Both the position numbers and the translations under genes were made by a program. Positions 58,879 through 64,000 of a DNA stretch of 64,000 nt are shown here, one piece after another; the stretch's first letter is position 1, and the number at the start of each line of letters is the position of its first letter. A model generated the notes under the pieces. The model was not told where the DNA came from. It ran no database searches and saw only the letters and a program-made list of their open reading frames with translations. Location of the stretch: NCBI RefSeq assembly GCF_024347095.1, contig NZ_AP024904.1:310001-374000 (forward strand), written 5' to 3'. Origin of the DNA: Vibrio rhizosphaerae. Lineage in GTDB: Bacteria; Pseudomonadota; Gammaproteobacteria; Enterobacterales; Vibrionaceae.

Positions 58879-59349
58879 TCCCAGCCTCCGGCACTGAAAT
58901 TTGACGCACAATCACGTTCTCCGATTTCAGAAACATCGGTGCTCAGTGCGCCAGTTCATCTTTCAGAGATGAAAGACGAACCAGAAAATCTTTTTTGTTT
59001 TGGCGGCGTCACACGTTTTCCAGAACCAGCTTTTACGGGCGTCCTGCCCGGAAAAGCCTAACCATTCATCCGTGAATGGTTTTCTTCGGTGGGTGGTTTG
59101 TTTGAGTGAAGTGAAACATAGCGAAAGCCAATTTGATCGATGAGCTCAGGGTGAAATTCATGGATGAATTTTAAGCTTTTCGTGAGCAGGAGCGAATAAA
59201 AGCGTCCCTGATAACAGGCGCTGAACTCAACCCCGAGGCCTTTTGGGGTACTTTTTCGGCCATGAAAAAGTATCTGGGGCGCTTCGGAGATGTGATTGAA
59301 ATCGAGGGACTTGATTGCGCACCAAACTACTACATTACAAGTTTTATAT
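58879..59349 (+). repeat. ~475-bp hairpin-rich repeat, copy 3
   Basis: Third tandem copy. Hairpin 1 (58954-58981) has both arms changed relative to the other copies (GTTCATCTTTCA/TGAAAGACGAAC), mostly keeping pairing. Its right end leads directly into the leader of CRISPR array 1. Confidence 0.85.
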
Positions 59350-59378
59350 TCCCAGCCTCCGGCACCCAAAATTTGACG

Positions 59379-59516
59379 CCATCAGACCCTTTATTTTTAA
59401 CCTTCAAAAAACACAATTAAAATCAACAATTTAAAAATAAGCATTTTTAACAAGGTAAAAAAGGGTTTTTTCGACTAACCTTTTGCTGTGACAAGGTTTT
59501 TCGTGATAAGTTTATT
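59379..59516 (+). promoter_or_regulatory. Leader of CRISPR array 1
   Basis: About 138 bp of AT-rich sequence ending at the first repeat. It is nearly identical in order and length to the leader of array 2 at 61120-61258, sharing GCCATCAGACCCTTTATTTT, AACAAGGTAAAAAAGG, CGACTAACCTTTTGCTGTG and TTTTTCGTGATAAGTTTAT. It fixes transcription and spacer acquisition at the left end. Confidence 0.85.
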
Positions 59517-59964
59517 GTTCACTGCCGCATAGGCAGCTTAGAAAATCTGGTGAGATTAAATCAGAATTGCATTTGCGTTCACTGCCGCATAGGCAGCTTA
59601 GAAAAAATTATACAAAGATAACAACGGCTTTTGTTGGTTCACTGCCGCATAGGCAGCTTAGAAAGGACGATTTAGCAGATGCAACAGCAATGGGAAGTTC
59701 ACTGCCGCATAGGCAGCTTAGAAAAGCGACCAAATCACCCGTAACAAGCGGTGATAGTTCACTGCCGCATAGGCAGCTTAGAAAGGATTGATACAGCGCG
59801 TCAGATGGGAATCAATGTTCACTGCCGCATAGGCAGCTTAGAAAAAGAAAGCGGCCAAGTTGCGCTTGGGATAACCGTTCACTGCCGCATAGGCAGCTTA
59901 GAAATTCCATGCGTTTCGTGATGTCACAATGTAATCGTTCACTGCCGCACAGGCAGCTTTTGAC
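59517..59964 (+). CRISPR. CRISPR array 1, type I-F, 8 repeats and 7 spacers
   Basis: 28-bp repeats start at 59517 and every 60 bp thereafter to 59937, with 32-bp spacers. The repeat begins GTTCACTGCCGC and contains the I-F hairpin GCTGCC-type stem CTGCCGCATAGGCAG, ending TTAGAAA. All full repeats have the A variant (GCATAGG). The last repeat (59937) is degenerate (GCACAGG, altered 3' end), marking the leader-distal end. The cas genes lie downstream at 62.1 kb. Confidence 0.97.
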
Positions 59965-59966
59965 TT

Positions 59967-59999
59967 GGAGTGGCACGCAGTGCATACCGGTGCCACTCC
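59967..59999 (+). terminator. Hairpin just after CRISPR array 1
   Basis: GGAGTGGCAC (59967-59976) pairs with GTGCCACTCC (59990-59999), directly after the degenerate last repeat, and may end the array transcript; the T tract is weak (GTTCGTTTT). Confidence 0.5.
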
Positions 60000-60023
60000 G
60001 TTCGTTTTCAGCCTATCGCTGGC

Positions 60024-60209
60024 TTACTCATCAAGCATCATTTCTTCTTTTCTTAGATTGATCTCATCAAAGGTAATCAGATTATTGAGGTACAGGAGCA
60101 CCTCCCGCAGTTCATTTTGATCGACATTGGGGTGGGTATTGGTGATAAGACAATCAATCAGATAGCCGCGAGCTGTCAGGTGTAAGTCAGGATTTAGAGA
60201 TTTAGGCAT
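60024..60209 (-). CDS. 61-residue small protein between the CRISPR arrays
   Basis: MPKSLNPDLHLTARGYLIDC... reads on the minus strand from an ATG preceded by AAGAGGG at five bases, a convincing ribosome site. The C-terminal half is acidic and helical (NVDQNELREVLLYLNNL). No family recognised. Upstream lies the C4-like hairpin region, the arrangement of a small phage or satellite regulatory operon, so a phage-derived regulator or anti-system protein is possible but unproven. Confidence 0.65.
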   Translation of the reverse strand: MPKSLNPDLHLTARGYLIDCLITNTHPNVDQNELREVLLYLNNLITFDEINLRKEEMMLDE

Positions 60210-60242
60210 AATAACCCTCTTGATGTGGAATATTAAAAACTA

Positions 60243-60370
60243 TCACCACTCAGAGGTTCCTAATCAATGGGTGGTGAACTGGACAAGGTTAGGAACTACC
60301 GCCACATCAAAAACGGCCAGCATAGCTGCCTGTGCCCAGCTCACCATAATCGGAGGAGTAGGCTACACAT
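60243..60370 (-). ncRNA. Possible C4-like phage antisense RNA
   Basis: On the minus strand a long-range stem TGGTGAGCTGG...CCAGTTCACCA (plus-strand 60336-60346 with 60272-60282; one G-U pair) encloses a CAGC-TAT-GCTG hairpin, and a second stem GTTCCTAACC...GATTAGGAACC (60287-60297 with 60255-60265) overlaps it. This layout, the text CACCACCCATTGATTAGGAA and the position upstream of a small phage-like ORF recall C4 antisense RNAs of P1/P4-type phages. The GTTCCTAATC element recurs at 60421-60430 in the ORF upstream, a possible target. Identification from memory of the motif; a covariance-model search is decisive. Confidence 0.45.
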
Positions 60371-60375
60371 AAATA

Positions 60376-60555
60376 TCAATCGTCACAAGACTGATAGATG
60401 CGTGTCTGATGTATTGCGGGGTTCCTAATCCCGACACCGTTTTTTTTCGGTGCCTGTGCAGCGTATGTTTCATCTGGAATGTTGGCGAGTGGTCGCGGTG
60501 CGAAACGCGTGTGGTGTAGTGAAATCTCATACTTTTCTAATACTTGGTTTGTCAT
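60376..60555 (-). CDS. 59-residue ORF of phage/satellite type
   Basis: MTNQVLEKYEISLHHTRFAPRPLANIPDE... runs on the minus strand to QTRIYQSCDD, directly upstream of the C4-like region. No clear ribosome site. Part of the sequence (LEKYE region) has a diverged copy near 4226-4242, where no full ORF remains. It may be the leader ORF of the C4 transcript. Confidence 0.4.
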   Translation of the reverse strand: MTNQVLEKYEISLHHTRFAPRPLANIPDETYAAQAPKKNGVGIRNPAIHQTRIYQSCDD

Positions 60556-60614
60556 TTTTTTGCGAGTGATTTCAAAGTATTGGGAGTATTGACCTACGGT
60601 CTTACGGTTTGTTT

Positions 60615-61092
60615 TTCCTAGCCTCCGGCACTGAAATTTGACGCACAATTGCGTTTTTCGATTTCAAAAGCATTGGTACTCAGTGCGCCAGTAACTCTTG
60701 CAGAGATGCAAGAGTCACCAGAAGATCTTTTTTTGTTTGGCTGAATCGAACGTTGTCCAGAACCAGCTTTTACGGGCGTCCTGCCCGGAAAAGCCTAACC
60801 ATTCTTCCTTGAATGGTTTTCTTCGGTGGGTGGTTTGTTTGAGTGAAGTGAAACATGTTTAGAACGAAACTCAATTGATCGATGATCTCAGGGTAAAATT
60901 CATGGATGAATTTTAAGCTTTTCGTGAGCAGGAGCGAATAAAAGCGTCCCTGATAACAGGCGCTGAACTCAACCCCGAGGCCTTTTGGGGTACTTTTTCG
61001 GCCTTGAAAAAGTACCTGGGGCGCAGTCGGAGATGCTAATGATATCGAGGGATTTGATTGCGTCCCAAACCAGCAGCCTATCATTTTTATCT
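60615..61092 (+). repeat. ~475-bp hairpin-rich repeat, copy 4
   Basis: A single copy before the leader of array 2, about 478 bp and closest to copy 2 over part of its length. Hairpin 1 is at 60691-60718. The junction to the leader (CCTCCGGC...CCAAATTTG then CCATCAGACCC) is the same as at the array 1 junction. Confidence 0.85.
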
Positions 61093-61119
61093 TCCCAGCC
61101 TCCGGCCCCCAAATTTGAA

Positions 61120-61258
61120 GCCATCAGACCCTTTATTTTTCATCCTTTAAAAACACGCTTAAAATCAACAACTTAAAAACAGACAATTTTAACAAGGTAA
61201 AAAAGGTTTTTTTCGACTAACCTTTTGCTGTGACAGGGTTTTTCGTGATAAGTTTATA
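61120..61258 (+). promoter_or_regulatory. Leader of CRISPR array 2
   Basis: About 139 bp, homologous throughout to the array 1 leader with scattered changes and small indels, ending at the first repeat at 61259. Confidence 0.85.
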
Positions 61259-62008
61259 GTTCACTGCCGCATAGGCAGCTTAGAAAGCGAGTATCAACCG
61301 TTGCATCATCAGGCGTCGGTTCACTGCCGCATAGGCAGCTTAGAAAGTTTGTTGAAGCAGAAGAACAGACAATCAACTGTTCACTGCCGCGTAGGCAGCT
61401 TAGAAAATAAAATCCCGATAAATAAGATTGTTGAGGGCGTTCACTGCCGCGTAGGCAGCTTAGAAAATTGAGCCAGCGACGCACGGTAACAGGCTCGAGT
61501 TCACTGCCGCGTAGGCAGCTTAGAAATTGAAGAAAGCCATTAAATTTCACACCTTGCGGTTCACTGCCGCGTAGGCAGCTTAGAAAAGAAACATCTAATG
61601 AAACATTTTCACTAGTATGTTCACTGCCGCGTAGGCAGCTTAGAAAATAAGATGTTTAGCTAGGTTGTGTGCTAATTCGTTCACTGCCGCGTAGGCAGCT
61701 TAGAAATTTTTGACTGGGTTTCACTTTGACTATTTTCAGTTCACTGCCGCGTAGGCAGCTTAGAAATCTACTTCGATTTCGATGAATTGCCAGTATTTTG
61801 TTCACTGCCGCGTAGGCAGCTTAGAAACAGCGCCTTTTATTGCAAGATTGATGCTTTTCGTTCACTGCCGCGTAGGCAGCTTAGAAAGGGAACGTGGAAA
61901 CGTCTTTCGGTGTTTCGTGGTTCACTGCCGCGTAGGCAGCTTAGAAATTCTAAGGTTATCGCCCTAACGGGCATTTATGTGTTCACTGCCGCACAGGCAG
62001 CATAAAAA
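61259..62008 (+). CRISPR. CRISPR array 2, type I-F, 13 repeats and 12 spacers
   Basis: Repeats begin at 61259, 61319, 61379, 61439, 61499, 61559, 61619, 61679, 61739, 61800, 61860, 61920 and 61981. Spacers are 32 bp, two of them 33. The two leader-proximal repeats have the A variant (GCATAGG) and the next ten have G (GCGTAGG). The last repeat (GCACAGG, altered end) is the same C variant as in array 1. The array runs towards cas1, 122 bp away. Confidence 0.97.
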
Positions 62009-62130
62009 GAGGTGGTAGTCGTTGTTGTGAAAACAGAACTATGAACCACTTATCGAAAATGCAACCTCATGCATTCAATCAACAATTGTCTCTGGTATGA
62101 TCAGTGGAGATGATTGCTTGAGGTAAACCC

Positions 62131-63102
62131 ATGGATGACCTTTCCCCCTCCGACTTAAAAGTCATACTTCACTCTAAACGCGCCAATATGTACTACTTAG
62201 AGTATTGCCGGGTGATGCAAAAAGACGGGCGTGTGCTGTATCTCACCGAATCAAAAAAAGAAAACCTCTATTACAACATCCCCATTGCCAACACCACCGT
62301 CTTGCTTTTAGGCAATGGCACGTCGATTACCCAAGCCGCAATGCGCATGTTATCTCAAGCCGGAGTATTAGTCGGATTTTGTGGCGGGGGTGGTACGCCG
62401 CTGCATATGGCAACTGAGGTGGAATGGTTTACGCCGCAAAGTGAATATCGCCCGACCGAATATCTGCAAGGCTGGCTCTCTTTCTGGTTTGATGATGGAA
62501 AACGCCTCGAAGTTGCCAAGCAATTTCAAAACGCCCGGATTGACTACTTACAGTCGGTATGGTCGAAAGACCGTGAATTAAAAAGCCACGGTTTTGTCTT
62601 TCAGGATGACATGATCCAAACCGCTTTAGCCACTTTTCATCAGCGTACCGATAAAGCGACTCAAACGGCAGAATTACTGCTGACCGAAGCGCAACTGACG
62701 AAAGTCCTTTACAAATATGCAGCCAATAACACCGGGCTGAAAAACTTCACCCGCCAGCATGACTCCACCACGCTTGCCAATGACTTTCTCAATCATGGTA
62801 ACTACTTAGCCTATGGTCTGGCAGCCAGTTGCCTGTGGGTACTGGGGATCCCGCATGGGTTTGCTGTGATGCATGGTAAAACCAGGCGCGGGGCACTGGT
62901 GTTTGATGTGGCGGATCTGATTAAAGACGCAGTTGTCTTGCCGTGGGCGTTCGTCTGCGCCAAAGAAAATGCATCGGAGCAAGAGTTTCGTCAGCAGGTG
63001 TTGCAAGCTTTTATCGATCATCAATCAATGGGCTTTATGTTTAATACCATCAAAGCGATTGCTTTGGATAAACCTGCTGAACAAGGAGATGCCGGGCAAT
63101 GA
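62131..63102 (+). CDS. cas1: CRISPR-associated endonuclease Cas1, type I-F
   Basis: 323 residues, the usual I-F size. The N-terminal beta domain (LKVILHSKRANMYYLEYC, TVLLLGNGTSITQAA) and helical C-terminal domain with the metal-binding Glu (~190, TEAQLTKVLYKYAA), His (~250, MHGKTRRGALVFDV) and Asp (DVADLIKDAVVLPWAFV) are all present. With Cas2-3 it integrates spacers at the leader ends. Stop overlaps the next start (ATGA). Confidence 0.97.
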   Translation: MDDLSPSDLKVILHSKRANMYYLEYCRVMQKDGRVLYLTESKKENLYYNIPIANTTVLLLGNGTSITQAAMRMLSQAGVLVGFCGGGGTPLHMATEVEWFTPQSEYRPTEYLQGWLSFWFDDGKRLEVAKQFQNARIDYLQSVWSKDRELKSHGFVFQDDMIQTALATFHQRTDKATQTAELLLTEAQLTKVLYKYAANNTGLKNFTRQHDSTTLANDFLNHGNYLAYGLAASCLWVLGIPHGFAVMHGKTRRGALVFDVADLIKDAVVLPWAFVCAKENASEQEFRQQVLQAFIDHQSMGFMFNTIKAIALDKPAEQGDAGQ

Positions 63103-64000
63103 TGGTGACATTTGTTTCTGAGTGCGAAAAGAATGCCCTCAAGAAAACGCGTCGTGTTTTAGACGCATTTGCTGACCGAATCGGTAACAATACATGGCAA
63201 ACCTTAATCACCGAAGACGGCTTACAAACCGTGAGAAAAATGCTTAAACAAACGGCCAGTCGCAGCACTGCCGTGAGTTGCCATTGGATCCGCAGCCGAT
63301 CCCGGAGTCAGTTACTGTGGGTGGTGGGCAATCGGTCTAAGTTTAATTTAGACGGGCTGGTTGCGGTGAACCGAACCTCACTTAATCTTGAGCACCGTGA
63401 GTGGGAAACCGGCTGGTATTTGAATGAAATCGTGGCATTAGCCAGTGCAGTCGCGGGATTATTTCATGATTTTGGCAAAGCCAATGCGCTGTTTCAGAAC
63501 AAACTCTGCGGGAACAGTGCAACCAAAGGCGAACCGTATCGCCACGAATGGATCTCACTACGCTTGTTTGAAGTGTTTGCCAAAGGTAAAACCGACTCAG
63601 AATGGATCCAACAACTGGCTCAATTTACCGATCCCTCCATCGCCAAACAATGGGATACGCAGCTAACGCAGGCGATTTTTATCGATGCGCCGGATGCACT
63701 ACAAAATCCGTTTGCTCATTTCGCCCCATTTGCCAAACTGATCGCGTGGTTAGTGGTGTCGCATCACCGGCTGCCCAAAAATAATGATGGGTCTAAGCCT
63801 GTGAATATCGAAGAAATGGATATGTGGCTGGAGCAGTGTTTCGACTGCCATTGGAACTCACCCAATGCCCTCGATTTGTCTCAATATAGTCAGCAAGCAT
63901 TACAAGAGAACTGGTGTTTCCCGCATGGCACTCCGATGCTCAGCCGGACTTGGCAACAAAAAGCGGCAAAACTGGCGCGACGGTTACAGAAGACGCCTTT
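63099..64000 (+). CDS. cas3: Cas2-3 fusion helicase-nuclease, type I-F (3' end outside window)
   Basis: The frame from ATG 63099 is open to the end of the window (about 300 of ~1,050-1,100 residues). The first ~95 residues are a Cas2-like domain (MVTFVSECEKNALKKTRRVL), and the HD nuclease domain begins with LFHDFGKANALFQNKL (His123, Asp124) and a later SHHRLP. It is the I-F hallmark fusion, acting in both spacer acquisition and target degradation. csy1-4 would be expected beyond the right edge. Confidence 0.95.
   Translation, partial: MMVTFVSECEKNALKKTRRVLDAFADRIGNNTWQTLITEDGLQTVRKMLKQTASRSTAVSCHWIRSRSRSQLLWVVGNRSKFNLDGLVAVNRTSLNLEHREWETGWYLNEIVALASAVAGLFHDFGKANALFQNKLCGNSATKGEPYRHEWISLRLFEVFAKGKTDSEWIQQLAQFTDPSIAKQWDTQLTQAIFIDAPDALQNPFAHFAPFAKLIAWLVVSHHRLPKNNDGSKPVNIEEMDMWLEQCFDCHWNSPNALDLSQYSQQALQENWCFPHGTPMLSRTWQQKAAKLARRLQKTP

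Noticed and set aside
58110..61084. Minus-strand ORFs of 98-141 codons inside the ~475-bp repeats (sharing KGLGVEFSACYQGRFYSLLL)
   Set aside because: The frame is not kept among the copies: C-terminal parts switch frame between copies 1/3 and 2/4, and the DNA is better explained by conserved hairpins. No ribosome sites are evident.
59567..62005. ORFs running through the CRISPR arrays with repeated RSLPHRQLRK- or LSCLRGSE-like units
   Set aside because: These are translations of the 28-bp repeats with 60-bp period, not proteins.

Overview
The window looks like a chromosomal segment of a marine or estuarine Vibrio (Vibrionaceae, Gammaproteobacteria) with an appetite for plant and algal polysaccharides. 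The genus is inferred from the gene set: FadH, ZntB, POT permease, Cra next to fruBKA, a type I-F CRISPR system, and GGDEF/EAL and CHASE signalling proteins. No rRNA or tRNA gene was recognised, and the species cannot be fixed from the sequence alone.

Layout. 1-4.0 kb: a filamentous haemagglutinin/CdiA-type exoprotein, entering from the left edge and split into two reading frames. 4.4-8.5 kb: divergent GH3 beta-xylosidase/glucosidase and secreted GH16-CBM6 glucanase. 8.6-22.8 kb: a ureide (allantoin) catabolism island with PuuE-type allantoinase, a GntR regulator with TTGTATACAA-type operators, an NCS1 permease, a polar amino-acid-type ABC transporter, an RpiR regulator, a BASS-family transporter, an amidase, a gamma-glutamyltransferase-fold hydrolase resembling oxamate amidohydrolase HpxW, a PucG/HpxJ-type ureidoglycine aminotransferase and an allantoate amidohydrolase. 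No urate oxidase is present, so the island would start at allantoin. 22.9-26.8 kb: a SatD/DUF3307 gene pair with two dyad operators, small proteins and zntB.

27.0-33.4 kb: xylA, xylE, xylR and xylB as two divergent pairs. 33.6-50.4 kb: a peptide permease, a secreted GH5-CBM5/12 cellulase, several single-copy metabolic or unknown genes, a CHASE histidine kinase-receiver-GGDEF/EAL cluster, fadH with a divergent TetR gene, a lipoprotein with a degenerate retropepsin-like domain, and a secreted CBM-GH10 xylanase. The secreted xylanase, GH3 enzyme and xyl genes form a complete xylan-to-xylulose-5-phosphate route, though the genes are scattered. 50.7-55.9 kb: fruBKA with divergent cra and three Cra boxes. 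56.0-57.9 kb: a methyltransferase and a PduX-like GHMP kinase.

57.9-64.0 kb: a type I-F CRISPR-Cas locus. Two arrays (8 and 13 repeats) have near-identical leaders. Each leader is preceded by copies of a ~475-bp hairpin-rich repeat (four copies in all). Between the arrays lie small minus-strand ORFs and a possible C4-like phage antisense RNA. cas1 and the start of cas2-3 follow and run off the right edge. The most notable observations are the CRISPR-associated ~475-bp repeat with a partly covarying hairpin, the SatD/DUF3307 module with a cyclase/GGDEF-like palm signature, the phage-like insert between the arrays, and the hpx-like ureide pathway.
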